Virus record (IMG/VR): IMGVR_UViG_3300037493_003170
Location: 1-49,757 of that record
Strand: one strand, 5' to 3'
DNA from: a virus
Length of the DNA: 49,757 nt
In this document: positions 42,152 to 48,393 of the stretch, piece after piece
Layout: each line of letters opens with the position of its first letter
How positions within the stretch are numbered: the stretch's first letter is position 1
Made by a program: the position numbers and the translations under genes
The notes under the pieces: model-generated
Told to the model about the DNA's origin: nothing
The model's input: only the letters and a program-made list of their open reading frames with translations
Databases searched by the model: none

Positions 42152-42580
42152 TTATTTGGTTGCGTCAATCTCACGAGCGAGCGGGCCGCTAACTTGACCG
42201 ACTCCGATTAGCTTGCCCTGATCGTCATAGACTGGGATGCGGACGGACGCACGAGGCGGTTTGCCCGGCTCAAAAACAAGACCGCCCTTGGCTCCGGTTT
42301 CGGGGTCGAGGTAGCTGATCTGGCCAACGAGCGGATACTCGGAATCCGCGCACGACGGCAGGAATAGAATCGCGGCGGCAAGGGGGATGACAAGTATGCC
42401 AATGCGCTTGGCAAGTTCAGGCGCGTATTTGACAACCGCCCATGTGGCTGTTCCAATAGCGAGTAAGGCAATAGCGTTAGCTGCGTCTTCGGCCCCCTCG
42501 ACAGGTAGCTTGGCTCGCTCGATGAGCAAGAGGACAGCAGTGACAATCAAATGGCGGATGTAGCTGGATATAGCAGTCAT
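42152..42580 (-). CDS. Holin-like membrane protein with lipobox-like motif
   Basis: A 142-residue protein with about three hydrophobic segments: residues 6-21 (YIRHLIVTAVLLLIER), 33-51 (AANAIALLAIGTATWAVV) and 60-76 (IGILVIPLAAAILFLPSC). The third ends in L-P-S-C-A-D, a lipobox-like sequence. A soluble C-terminal domain of 65 residues follows (GQISYLDPETGAKGG, SVRIPVYDDQGK). It is immediately upstream of the endolysin. Three membrane spans suit a class I holin. The Cys and periplasmic tail suggest that a spanin function could be joined to it. Confidence 0.62.
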   Translation of the reverse strand: MTAISSYIRHLIVTAVLLLIERAKLPVEGAEDAANAIALLAIGTATWAVVKYAPELAKRIGILVIPLAAAILFLPSCADSEYPLVGQISYLDPETGAKGGLVFEPGKPPRASVRIPVYDDQGKLIGVGQVSGPLAREIDATK

Positions 42581-42582
42581 AG

Positions 42583-42595
42583 TTTTTGTTGGTTG
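42583..42595 (-). promoter_or_regulatory. A-rich leader motif before the holin-like gene
   Basis: The same 13-mer found before the capsid gene, CAACCAACAAAAA on the - strand, lies two bases before the ATG. Confidence 0.5.
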
Positions 42596-42613
42596 GTAAG
42601 CAGTGCCTGACGC

Positions 42614-42642
42614 AGAAAAGCACCCTTTGACGAACGTGTCAA
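42614..42642 (-). promoter_or_regulatory. Weak candidate promoter for the lysis genes
   Basis: TTGACA on the - strand (42637-42642) with TTTTCT 17 bases downstream. The -35 box is perfect but the -10 box is poor. The -35 box also forms part of the interrupted dyad TTGAC/GTCAA (42627-42642), so a regulator may bind here. Confidence 0.35.
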
Positions 42643-42648
42643 GATAAT

Positions 42649-43794
42649 TTATGCAAGCGATACAGAAATGTTCAACGCATGAACTTTCAAGTCATCGGTC
42701 GAGGATGTGTTAGCGACAAAGATCTCGACGTAGTCGTTGGTGGCTAGGGATACGAGAGCTGTCACGTTTACTTGATGGACTTCAGCAACGGTTTTGACTT
42801 CGCTCAGTGTCCGACTTTCGGAAATAACTGCCCCGTTTTTTGCAACAGCAAAAAGCGCAAGATCACTCGCACCGCCGGAGTGGGATACCGTGGCGTGAAC
42901 ACTGAAAATCCTTGGGGTGATAATTCCGGTGTATTGGAGCCTGCCCAACGAGCCTGTGCCCCCTGTAAACTCATTGCTGGTGCCGGACACCGCTGTTGCA
43001 GGATTAACCACAACGAAGTTGTTCGTGCCGTCCGAGATGGTGCTAATCACGATGGTCTGCCCCGCGATGCTGAAATAGCTGGCGTAGCCTTTTGGCGTGG
43101 AGGAGCTTGTTCCTAAACCGAGGTTGGTGATGGTCGTCTCATGCTCGTTGAGGAGCGCAAGATACGCCGGGGTAAACATGATGTTCCCTGCGAGTGTCCA
43201 CGTCTCACCGTCATCAAAAAGGATGTCGGCAAGGTCGGCTGCGTCCGGGGTGTAAGGGACTGTCTCAACAACCCATGCCGGGGTGCCGTTTGGGTTCCAC
43301 CAGTAGCGAGCGAAGGCCGGTCCGGCGACTGTGACGTAATCACCGACCGCAGGAACAGGGCTAAAAGAGAAAGCGTTGACCGCTGCGATGTTCGCAAAGT
43401 TGCCACGGAAAAACCCAGCGGCGGGGAGATTGTCCAACTTGGTTTTCAGCGTGTTGGTAAAATCATTTGCGGAGAGAACTTTGGCACCGTCAACATCGAC
43501 CTTGTTAGCGAGGTCGGCGACAAAGGCCAGCGAGGAGGCAGGGATTGAGCTGCGCTTGACCAGTTTGCCGGTGGTGCCGTTAAAGAGAACGAGTTCATCG
43601 TTGACCGGAGCGGTTCCGCCGAAGACCACAGCATCCGTGCCGTCAGGTGCCTCGACCCATTCGGTCGCGTAATCGGTGCCAGAAGATTTGACGAGGATCT
43701 GGCCCGCACTTCCCCCGGTAGGGATACCTTTTCCTGCGGGCCCCTTGTGGCGAATGATGACCCTGTTCGGGCCGGATGTGTATGACTCAGGCAT
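42649..43794 (-). CDS. Fibre protein with C1q/TNF-like C-terminal domain
   Basis: A 381-residue protein. It starts with a short Gly-rich linker common to phage fibres (KGPAGKGIPTGGSAGQILVKS, cut here to GPAGKGIPTGGSAGQILVK, then DGTDAVVF). A middle region (about 80-220) has a helix and several strands. The C-terminal 150 residues alternate hydrophobic and polar (YFSIAGQTIVISTISDGTNN, GRLQYTGIITPRIFSVHATVS, DYVEIFVANTSSTDDLKVHA), as in jelly-roll C1q/TNF-like domains that trimerise fibres and bind receptors. It lies away from the main tail block, upstream of the lysis genes. Confidence 0.6.
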   Translation of the reverse strand: MPESYTSGPNRVIIRHKGPAGKGIPTGGSAGQILVKSSGTDYATEWVEAPDGTDAVVFGGTAPVNDELVLFNGTTGKLVKRSSIPASSLAFVADLANKVDVDGAKVLSANDFTNTLKTKLDNLPAAGFFRGNFANIAAVNAFSFSPVPAVGDYVTVAGPAFARYWWNPNGTPAWVVETVPYTPDAADLADILFDDGETWTLAGNIMFTPAYLALLNEHETTITNLGLGTSSSTPKGYASYFSIAGQTIVISTISDGTNNFVVVNPATAVSGTSNEFTGGTGSLGRLQYTGIITPRIFSVHATVSHSGGASDLALFAVAKNGAVISESRTLSEVKTVAEVHQVNVTALVSLATNDYVEIFVANTSSTDDLKVHALNISVSLA

Positions 43795-43798
43795 GGCG

Positions 43799-44122
43799 TT
43801 AATTTTTGTCGTCGATTTTGTTTAAGACCGTGATGAGCTTATTGTTCTGTTCCTTCCAATCGTCTCGAATTTCTTTTTCGAGATCGTCCTTGGCTTTGAT
43901 GAACGCCGCACGTTCGGCGGTAAACTCCCTGCGTTGTTCCTGCAATGATTTCCAAAGGGTAATGCACCCGTAGGAAAGTCCGCCGATCAGCCCCGCCGTC
44001 CCGCCGACCTGAAGCCAAGGTGCGTGAGCGGGCACGGTTTCAGCAAGCCACATGATTCCCGACGAAGCCGCCGCAAGCATGTATCCGAGGACAGGTTGGA
44101 GTGGGTCGATGTGAGGTGTCAT
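43799..44122 (-). CDS. Two-span membrane protein with coiled coil, holin or spanin-like
   Basis: A 107-residue protein with hydrophobic segments at about residues 10-28 (VLGYMLAAASSGIMWLAE) and 38-56 (VGGTAGLIGGLSYGCITLW), then a charged coiled coil of about 48 residues (QEQRREFTAERAAFIKAKDD). This form is found in class II holins and in inner-membrane spanin or antiholin proteins. Its nearness to the endolysin and the other membrane protein suggests a lysis role. Confidence 0.55.
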   Translation of the reverse strand: MTPHIDPLQPVLGYMLAAASSGIMWLAETVPAHAPWLQVGGTAGLIGGLSYGCITLWKSLQEQRREFTAERAAFIKAKDDLEKEIRDDWKEQNNKLITVLNKIDDKN

Positions 44123-44466
44123 GGCAAAGTGGGGCGGTTGTTCACAGCGATTGGCTCGGTATCAAGAAGCGGTTCGTCGCTCTCGTCGAGGCTCCCGATT
44201 ACGTCGATCTGATAGATACTGTTTTTCAGTGCCAAGGTCTGCTCGCGGGTCAGCGAAAGGGTGAGAACAGAGTCTTCGGTTGAAACGCTAACGTCAACAA
44301 CGAGGGCATTTTCAAAAATGCCTGTGACCTTATTCTTGACCGCGTCCTTTTCTCGAATCTGAGATTTGATTGTGTCGAAGATCGAGAGATCAGTCATGGG
44401 GCCGTCCTCATTATCGAGAACGGTAAAGTCTTGTTGCCAAGAACGGCCCCTGACGATTTCGAGCAT
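44119..44466 (-). CDS. BppU N-terminal-like beta protein
   Basis: A 115-residue protein. The start (EIVRGRSWQQDFTVLDNEDG) and the following DLSIFDTIKSQIREKD resemble small phage tail or baseplate proteins whose N-terminal domain has a 'G-x-S/T-x-x-x-x-F-x-v-x-d-x-d-G-x-x-x-D-L' pattern, such as BppU-type receptor-binding anchors. It is four bases coupled to the membrane protein downstream and three bases after the small fibre protein upstream. Its role in this phage is inferred from resemblance only. Confidence 0.5.
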   Translation of the reverse strand: MLEIVRGRSWQQDFTVLDNEDGPMTDLSIFDTIKSQIREKDAVKNKVTGIFENALVVDVSVSTEDSVLTLSLTREQTLALKNSIYQIDVIGSLDESDEPLLDTEPIAVNNRPTLP

Positions 44467-44469
44467 GGC

Positions 44470-44853
44470 TTACGCTTGTGCGGTCCAAGTTCCGTTGTGG
44501 TTCTCAACATCCCAAGTTCCGGGAGTGAGACAGACCAAGGAGATCGTTTCACCGATTGCGTCGGCAACGATGTATTTCCCTGCTGTTTGTTGCACGCCGT
44601 TGGCAAGGGCAGCGGTCTCGGTCCCGTTGGGATCAAGGCGAAGCTCTTGCGCGGCTTGCACGATAGCGGTTACTCGCATTCCCCGCTCTGCGGCAGGGAG
44701 GGCGAAGGTTACAGCTCCCGTAGCGGCCTTGTTACTCACGACGACTTCATTCCAAGCCTGATCGCGGGTTACTGTGGTGTTTGCGGTAGCTACGACGGCG
44801 GCGGGGCGAAGTCTCGCCTCGATACGTTGGATTATTCTGAATAATGCACTCAT
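44470..44853 (-). CDS. Small fibre-like protein, 127 aa
   Basis: I start at the ATG at 44853, as the longer reading would cross the terminator at 44.9 kb. After a basic helix (ALFRIIQRIEARLRPAA) comes a beta domain (NEVVVSNKAATGAVTFALPA, GMRVTAIVQAAQELRLDPNG, ETISLVCLTPGTWDVENH). The pattern is similar to the C-terminal domain of the fibre-like protein at 30161-30895. It is the first gene after the terminator. Confidence 0.6.
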   Translation of the reverse strand: MSALFRIIQRIEARLRPAAVVATANTTVTRDQAWNEVVVSNKAATGAVTFALPAAERGMRVTAIVQAAQELRLDPNGTETAALANGVQQTAGKYIVADAIGETISLVCLTPGTWDVENHNGTWTAQA

Positions 44854-44891
44854 AGCGACGGCAAGCTGAATGACGTTAGTAGAAAAGTCAA

Positions 44892-44933
44892 CAACAAAAG
44901 AAAACCCCCGCCAAGGGGTTTCCTCGGCAGGGG
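44892..44933 (-). terminator. Intrinsic terminator between early and fibre/lysis genes
   Basis: On the - strand CCCC(T)GCC pairs with GGCGGGG (44926-44933 with 44906-44912, one bulge). An inner AGG/CCT pair follows, then a TTTTCTTTTG tail. It ends the cluster of small genes that begins near 47.9 kb. Confidence 0.72.
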
Positions 44934-44976
44934 CCACACATCGCACGAACACTACCAAATGATCTGCGCGGGAGAA

Positions 44977-45330
44977 TTACGACTTATCGACGGACGTGTC
45001 AAGCTTTTTCATCCAGCACTTGTCGGGACGTTTTTTGGCTTCTTCGGGTGAGTCCTTGTGGAGATCATCTTCTGTGGCAGGGATGAGCAGCATGAAGGAG
45101 CAACCACACACGCCGCACTTCTGGCCGTTGAGATCCGCAGGAACGCGATGCTTGTTGGCCAGCACTCCGAGATAGCGAGAAATCTTGGACGGTGCGCCTG
45201 TCACGCGCCGTTTCATAGGGCACTTAGCGCAGATGGTAGCGCGGCGGAAGACTTCGTCAGGGGAAACCACATTCCCGTTGACGGCTTCGGTGAACGCCTT
45301 GATGGCGGCGATGGCTCCGGTGATGTTCAT
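44977..45330 (-). CDS. Cys-rich, probable zinc-binding small protein
   Basis: A 117-residue protein with CAKCPMK (about 33-39), CGVCGCSF (about 72-79) and a late DKCWMKK. The pair of CxxC motifs 38 residues apart looks like a zinc-binding site. The N-terminus is a helix (GAIAAIKAFTEAVNGN). I recognise it only as a general phage zinc protein. It is the last gene before the terminator at 44.9 kb. Confidence 0.6.
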   Translation of the reverse strand: MNITGAIAAIKAFTEAVNGNVVSPDEVFRRATICAKCPMKRRVTGAPSKISRYLGVLANKHRVPADLNGQKCGVCGCSFMLLIPATEDDLHKDSPEEAKKRPDKCWMKKLDTSVDKS

Positions 45331-45366
45331 GTCGGTATTTTGGTTAGGTAATTGCGCCGGTGATAT

Positions 45367-45786
45367 TCATCCCCAAACCTTCAGTATGTGGTTGCAGGTT
45401 TCAAGCGCGGATTTCAACGGCTCGACGGAACGTGGCGAAGCATGGGCGCAGTAGAGGTGGTTCAAAGCCAAACCCAAGAAGCCCGAGAAGCGTGACTCCC
45501 AACTCAGCACGGCCTTGATGGATGTAGGTCCGTCGTTACGCGGGAGATAGGACGGGTCCTCGCGCATGAACTTCCAGCGGAAGCCTTCGCGCCGTTTGAT
45601 CTCGTCCTCGATATACCAGATCGCCTTCTTGATGTCCTGCATCGTGTTCTCTTTTTTGTCGCAGCGGTAGAGATACTTGAAAGCGTTGCCCACGTTGAAG
45701 GACATTTCGCGGGTGATGGTGATTGCCTCAATGCCGGAGGGGTGAGAGCAATAGTGGGTGGGGTGGTTGACGGGGTCGTGGTTCAT
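45367..45786 (-). CDS. DUF3310-like protein
   Basis: A 139-residue protein from the ATG at 45786. The first half has the DUF3310 signature: DPVNHPTHYCSHPSGIEAI, then MSFNVGNAFKYLYRCDKKE and DIKKAIWYIEDEIKRREG. The family is widespread in phages and described only as nucleotide-kinase-like or unknown. The C-terminal half (FMREDPSYLPRNDGP, FLGLALNHLYCAHAS) extends beyond the usual domain. It lies in the early gene cluster. Confidence 0.8.
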   Translation of the reverse strand: MNHDPVNHPTHYCSHPSGIEAITITREMSFNVGNAFKYLYRCDKKENTMQDIKKAIWYIEDEIKRREGFRWKFMREDPSYLPRNDGPTSIKAVLSWESRFSGFLGLALNHLYCAHASPRSVEPLKSALETCNHILKVWG

Positions 45787-45787
45787 G

Positions 45788-45934
45788 TTATTTCGGTTCC
45801 TTACAGATGTGATATTGACTGCACTTCTCGCACTGGTAGCAGAACCACGGATTGACGCGGCCCGGCTCGACGCAGGCGAAGATGGCTTTGCAGGCTTCCG
45901 CAAGGGTGCCTCCTTTCTTGGTGCATCTGCTCAT
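45788..45934 (-). CDS. Small zinc-ribbon protein, 48 aa
   Basis: It starts at the ATG at 45934, which overlaps the upstream stop as ATGA, and ends one base before the DUF3310 start. The 48 residues hold six cysteines, the last four as CYQCEKC and HIC. They could bind one zinc with the nearby His. I do not recognise the family. Confidence 0.6.
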   Translation of the reverse strand: MSRCTKKGGTLAEACKAIFACVEPGRVNPWFCYQCEKCSQYHICKEPK

Positions 45935-46200
45935 CTCCACTCCTCCAGAAATTCGTTCATCATCGCCTCGGTCTCGAAGCCGATCCATGTGTGGCCGCGC
46001 ACGGTGGCGGAACCTATCATCCAGTTGCCGTCGTTGCGCCCGATGGGGCACCGGCCACGGCCATAGCGGTCGCACAGCCATTCGTAGATCTCCTCGTAGC
46101 GGATGCTGCCGAGGTGGTCGGTCCAGTGGTTCACCATCCAAGGCGTGTGTATCCACACGAACTTCAGGCTCTTGTCGAGATTTTGGTAGAGTTCAGTCAT
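45931..46200 (-). CDS. Hypothetical protein, 89 aa
   Basis: It begins at the ATG at 46200, inside the end of the previous gene, and ends in an ATGA overlap. The sequence is rich in Trp and acidic residues (FVWIHTPWMVNHWTDHLGS, EEIYEWLCDRYGRGR, MMNEFLEEW). It could be a small alpha/beta protein. No family is recognised. Confidence 0.6.
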   Translation of the reverse strand: MTELYQNLDKSLKFVWIHTPWMVNHWTDHLGSIRYEEIYEWLCDRYGRGRCPIGRNDGNWMIGSATVRGHTWIGFETEAMMNEFLEEWR

Positions 46201-46378
46201 CTTCGTCTTCAAGTTGTTCCATGTCCTCCTCGAAATCCAGATCGGTCTGAATCCGGTGCATCGTGCGGGCGAGGTAGCCCAGCACGAAAAAAGCATCCAG
46301 ATCGAACTCGTCGGCAATCTGGTCGATGCGCTTGTCAACCTCACGGATGAAGATTTGTTCTTGCTCGTAGCGGTCCAT
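46193..46378 (-). CDS. Hypothetical acidic helical protein, 61 aa
   Basis: It starts at the ATG at 46378, one base after the regulator stop, and overlaps the next gene by eight bases. It is helical and ends in an acidic tail (DFEEDMEQLEDEDD). Strongly acidic small phage proteins sometimes mimic DNA or bind host proteins. I do not assign a function. Confidence 0.55.
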   Translation of the reverse strand: MDRYEQEQIFIREVDKRIDQIADEFDLDAFFVLGYLARTMHRIQTDLDFEEDMEQLEDEDD

Positions 46379-46379
46379 A

Positions 46380-46583
46380 TTACTTTCCCAAAAGATCTTC
46401 CCACGAACAGCCCAGCGCACGGCGTAATTTGCGTAACGCTGTGGTGGATGGCTCGCGGCGGTAGTTCTCGTAGTGCGAGACCGTGCCGGGGCCAAAACCA
46501 CAGACATGCTCCAGATGCTTCTGGGTGATCCCCATTGCAATCCGCACGCGATGGAGCTGGTCTCCGAATGTGGTGTTGTTCAT
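46380..46583 (-). CDS. XRE-family helix-turn-helix regulator
   Basis: A 67-residue protein from the ATG at 46583, which overlaps the acyl carrier protein stop (ATGA). It is a single XRE domain: FGDQLHRVRIAMGITQKHLE, then VCGFGPGTVSHYENYRREPS with the recognition helix, then TTALRKLRRALGCSWEDLLG. The size matches Cro-like repressors. The dyad operators at 48.2-48.3 kb and the motif at 47.9 kb are candidate binding sites. Confidence 0.88.
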   Translation of the reverse strand: MNNTTFGDQLHRVRIAMGITQKHLEHVCGFGPGTVSHYENYRREPSTTALRKLRRALGCSWEDLLGK

Positions 46584-46810
46584 GCTATCTGTTTTTCGAT
46601 CTGGCTCACCAGCTCGGCGATAGTGGTAGGCCACACGTTCTCGATGTCAATCTCAATCCCAAGACGTTGACCGACCTCGATCACAAAACGTGTGATGTCA
46701 AGGCTGTCCATGTTCAACTCTTGGAAGGTGACGTTCGGATCGAAGGGGTCTTCGCCTTGGATGAAAGCGTTTTCCTCCAGCACTTCTTGGATGACTTTGA
46801 TGACGTTCAT
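46580..46810 (-). CDS. Acyl carrier protein
   Basis: A 76-residue protein with the full acyl carrier form: four-helix size, acidic composition and NMDSLDITRFVIEVGQRLGI, where Ser36 in D-S-L would take the 4'-phosphopantetheine arm. The end (WPTTIAELVSQIEKQIA) matches helix IV. It needs a host or phage transferase to be charged; none is seen here. It is coupled by four-base overlaps to a small basic protein and to the XRE regulator. Phage acyl carrier proteins are rare. Possible roles are host lipid redirection or sequestering of host enzymes, which is inference. Confidence 0.85.
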   Translation of the reverse strand: MNVIKVIQEVLEENAFIQGEDPFDPNVTFQELNMDSLDITRFVIEVGQRLGIEIDIENVWPTTIAELVSQIEKQIA

Positions 46811-46995
46811 ACCAGCCCGAATTTGAGGATGAGCTTCTTCAACTGCCGCTTGGGATTGATCCGGCGGTGTTGGCGATAACCGTGGCGATTGGGGCGATTG
46901 AACTGACGATCCACAAGCTGATTGATTTGCTCGTCTCCGTTGTTCATGTATCGGGTGATTGCTGCGTTGAGCAGTTTGTTTCTTGTTGCGTTCAT
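46807..46995 (-). CDS. Small basic protein, 62 aa
   Basis: A 62-residue protein very rich in Arg, Asn and Gln (NRPNRHGYRQHRRINPKRQLKK, cut here as PNRHGYRQHRRINPKRQLKK). It overlaps the acyl carrier protein start by four bases. The charge suggests nucleic acid binding. No family is recognised. Confidence 0.55.
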   Translation of the reverse strand: MNATRNKLLNAAITRYMNNGDEQINQLVDRQFNRPNRHGYRQHRRINPKRQLKKLILKFGLV

Positions 46996-47002
46996 AGAGT
47001 TG

Positions 47003-47113
47003 TTATCTGTTCATTACCCACATCATTGTGGCCAAGCCGAAGACCGTTCCAACGAGGGCGAAGGCTTCGGACCATGTTGTTGCCGAGTTTGTTATTTCTG
47101 CTATTGCGTTCAT
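47003..47113 (-). CDS. Small membrane peptide, 36 aa
   Basis: A 36-residue frame from the ATG at 47113, four bases after the upstream stop. After a polar start (NAIAEITNSATTWSEA) it has a single hydrophobic segment (FALVGTVFGLATMMWVM) and ends NR. It could be a small inner-membrane protein, for example an inhibitor of a host membrane protein. The short length keeps confidence low. Confidence 0.45.
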   Translation of the reverse strand: MNAIAEITNSATTWSEAFALVGTVFGLATMMWVMNR

Positions 47114-47117
47114 AGAT

Positions 47118-47906
47118 TTATTGCTTTGCTGCTTTAATGATGAGATCGACGAAGATGTCAAGCCCAGTGTCGCGGATGTCCGCGTAACATCCAAAATATC
47201 TCTGGAGGATGTTCTTCGCCTCGGCGGCGTAATCGGGTTCAGGGTGGGGTCTCACCACATCCAATGCGGGGTCGCACATCGCCTTCACCAACCCCGGCAC
47301 CTTGGCGCACAACACATCCTCCTGCGTGGTGCCATCGTCGCTGGTGTATGCGGCTTTCCCGATGGCTTGCCCACACTGGATGACTAGGTCGCGATAGTAT
47401 TCCCGCGCTTTGTTGAAATCCGTTGCGGTCGCCTCCCAGTTGTCGCGTTCTTTTTTCAGTTGCTCGATCATGTCCGGCAACCTCGCGACCATGGGATCAG
47501 CAGCGAAGTTGGAATCAATTTTGTGGCAACATTTAATCAGAAGCGCAGCCATCCCGTCGGCACGGCTAGTCTCGTTTTTGTAGATGGATTTGTAGGTGTT
47601 CAGCTCCATCTTTAGCAGCTCGACTTCCTTCTCCAACGCTTCCGCGATCCCTTGCGCTGCATCCAGCTCGGTGCAGAGTTTCTCGATGAGGGGGATGTCG
47701 GAGGTGGAAGCCACAGCTTCCCAGTAGTGGTAGTCGGCGAGGCCGTTGGGGGTGGCGTAGGGGCGATACGCCGGATCACCCCGGAGTTCGTCCCACACCG
47801 TCAAGTATCCTGCGATTTCCCGTCCGGGGTTCCACCCCATGCCACGGTATTGCCACGTGTGGCCGGTCGGGGGTTCTGGTAGTTGTATTTCTGGTTCGTT
47901 GTTCAT
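47118..47906 (-). CDS. Hypothetical early protein with coiled coil, 262 aa
   Basis: I start at the ATG at 47906, behind the promoter; the longer reading to 48131 runs through the promoter and the GGTGCC repeat. The N-terminus is Trp/Pro-rich (PPTGHTWQYRGMGWNPG). A helix of about 60 residues follows (AEALEKEVELLKMELNTYKS), then a second helical part and a C-terminal segment. It is the first gene of the leftward block. No family is recognised. Confidence 0.65.
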   Translation of the reverse strand: MNNEPEIQLPEPPTGHTWQYRGMGWNPGREIAGYLTVWDELRGDPAYRPYATPNGLADYHYWEAVASTSDIPLIEKLCTELDAAQGIAEALEKEVELLKMELNTYKSIYKNETSRADGMAALLIKCCHKIDSNFAADPMVARLPDMIEQLKKERDNWEATATDFNKAREYYRDLVIQCGQAIGKAAYTSDDGTTQEDVLCAKVPGLVKAMCDPALDVVRPHPEPDYAAEAKNILQRYFGCYADIRDTGLDIFVDLIIKAAKQ

Positions 47907-47916
47907 GTCGGGGGCA

Positions 47917-47945
47917 GTCGTAGGCTGGGCATACGGATGTGTCAA
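47917..47945 (-). promoter_or_regulatory. Promoter of the leftward early operon
   Basis: On the - strand TTGACA (47940-47945), 17 bases, then TACGAC (47917-47922). The ATG at 47906 follows ten bases later, so the leader is only a few bases long. The sequence CTTGACACRTYCGTC is shared with 42631-42643 and 44990-45003. Confidence 0.5.
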
Positions 47946-48084
47946 GAAAAAAGTTTGACGGGTTGGTATAGTGGGGTAGTTGACGGATACGTCAGGTAGG
48001 GGTCGATTGAGAAAATCGAGATTCTGTATTTGTGCGCCCACCGCTGGCGACCTCCCGCGCTGGCGATTCTGCCCGGGAAGCCCC

Positions 48085-48181
48085 CCCACCGGTGCCCGTG
48101 CCGGTGCCGGGGAACCTTCAACCCACCCCATACCCCCCGCCCCGGTGCCGGTGCCCGCCGGTGCCGGTGCCCGGTGCCCGC
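48085..48181. repeat. GGTGCC-rich repeat tract, left side of cassette
   Basis: GGTGCC and GGTGCCG units occur about seven times in this stretch, some directly adjacent. The same units return at 49620-49672 on the other side of the three-gene cassette and are scattered within its genes. Confidence 0.8.
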
Positions 48182-48214
48182 TTCAATCCAAAGATTGAAA
48201 CGCTTGTTTCAATC
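48182..48214. repeat. Alternating TTCAATC / GATTGAA repeats
   Basis: TTCAATC (48182-48188), GATTGAAAC (48193-48201) and GTTTCAATC (48206-48214). The middle copy can pair with either neighbour: 7 bases on the left, 9 on the right. This gives two exclusive hairpins. It could be an attenuator or a tandem operator. Confidence 0.7.
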
Positions 48215-48221
48215 AAATGAC

Positions 48222-48241
48222 ATACGACAAAATTGTCGCAT
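48222..48241. promoter_or_regulatory. Operator-like dyad 1
   Basis: ATACGACAAAATTGTCGCAT: arms CGACAA and TTGTCG with two central bases, and further AT-ends that nearly match. An identical 20-mer lies 58 bases to the right (48280-48299). Confidence 0.7.
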
Positions 48242-48247
48242 GTTCTA

Positions 48248-48267
48248 TTTACTAGAAACGTAGTAAA
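48248..48267. repeat. Dyad between the two operators
   Basis: TTTACTA and TAGTAAA are perfect 7-base arms around GAAACG. It is placed midway between the two identical operator-like dyads, so it may be a site for a second regulator or a hairpin. Confidence 0.6.
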
Positions 48268-48279
48268 TGGACGCATGAA

Positions 48280-48299
48280 ATACGACAAAATTGTCGCAT
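48280..48299. promoter_or_regulatory. Operator-like dyad 2, overlapping a -35 box
   Basis: Identical to dyad 1. Its right arm TTGTCG (48291-48296) is also the -35 box of the rightward promoter, so a bound repressor would block that promoter. Confidence 0.7.
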
Positions 48300-48320
48300 G
48301 TTGGTATCTGAAAATAAAAT
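48291..48320 (+). promoter_or_regulatory. Candidate rightward promoter of the cassette
   Basis: TTGTCG (48291-48296), 18-base spacer, TAAAAT (48315-48320; five of six consensus bases). Transcription would start near 48327. This favours the ATG at 48394 over an in-frame ATG at 48319. Confidence 0.5.
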
Positions 48321-48362
48321 GAAAAAAGCTTGTGCCGGTGCCTTTCCTTTTCTACCTTGTCC

Positions 48363-48386
48363 GCGTGCCCGCAAACAAGGGCACGC
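48363..48386 (+). promoter_or_regulatory. Leader hairpin before the first cassette gene
   Basis: GCGTGCCC and GGGCACGC are perfect 8-base arms around an 8-base loop and end seven bases before the ATG at 48394. At this place the stem could limit ribosome access. No T-run follows, so it is not a normal terminator. Confidence 0.55.
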
Positions 48387-48393
48387 TTTACAC

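Larger units (their letters stand above)
47907..48393. other. Intergenic control region between the leftward block and the rightward cassette
   Basis: About 490 bases without a supported gene. From left to right it holds the early leftward promoter, the dyads TGACGGATACGTCA (47990-48003) and TCGATT/AATCGA (48003-48019), a GC-rich GGTGCC repeat tract, three alternating TTCAATC/GATTGAA repeats, two identical operator-like dyads with a third dyad between them, a rightward promoter, and a hairpin just before the ATG at 48394. Confidence 0.75.

Noticed and set aside
44975-45003. TTGACA-17-TAATTC promoter on the - strand
   Set aside because: The boxes are good, but they lie in the last codons of the zinc protein gene, and a terminator follows only about 40 bases downstream. 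It could make at most a very short RNA. I list only the shared element as a finding.
47907-48131. N-terminal extension of the early protein at 47118-47906
   Set aside because: The extra 75 residues would be translated from the promoter and the GGTGCC repeat tract, and look like repeat-derived Pro/Ala/Arg sequence.
48182-48214. CRISPR-like repeats (GATTGAAAC resembles the end of many CRISPR repeats)
   Set aside because: There are only three short copies in alternating orientation, with 4-base gaps and no spacers of regular length. No cas1 or cas2 is present; the Cas4-like gene at 587-1441 belongs to the replication operon.
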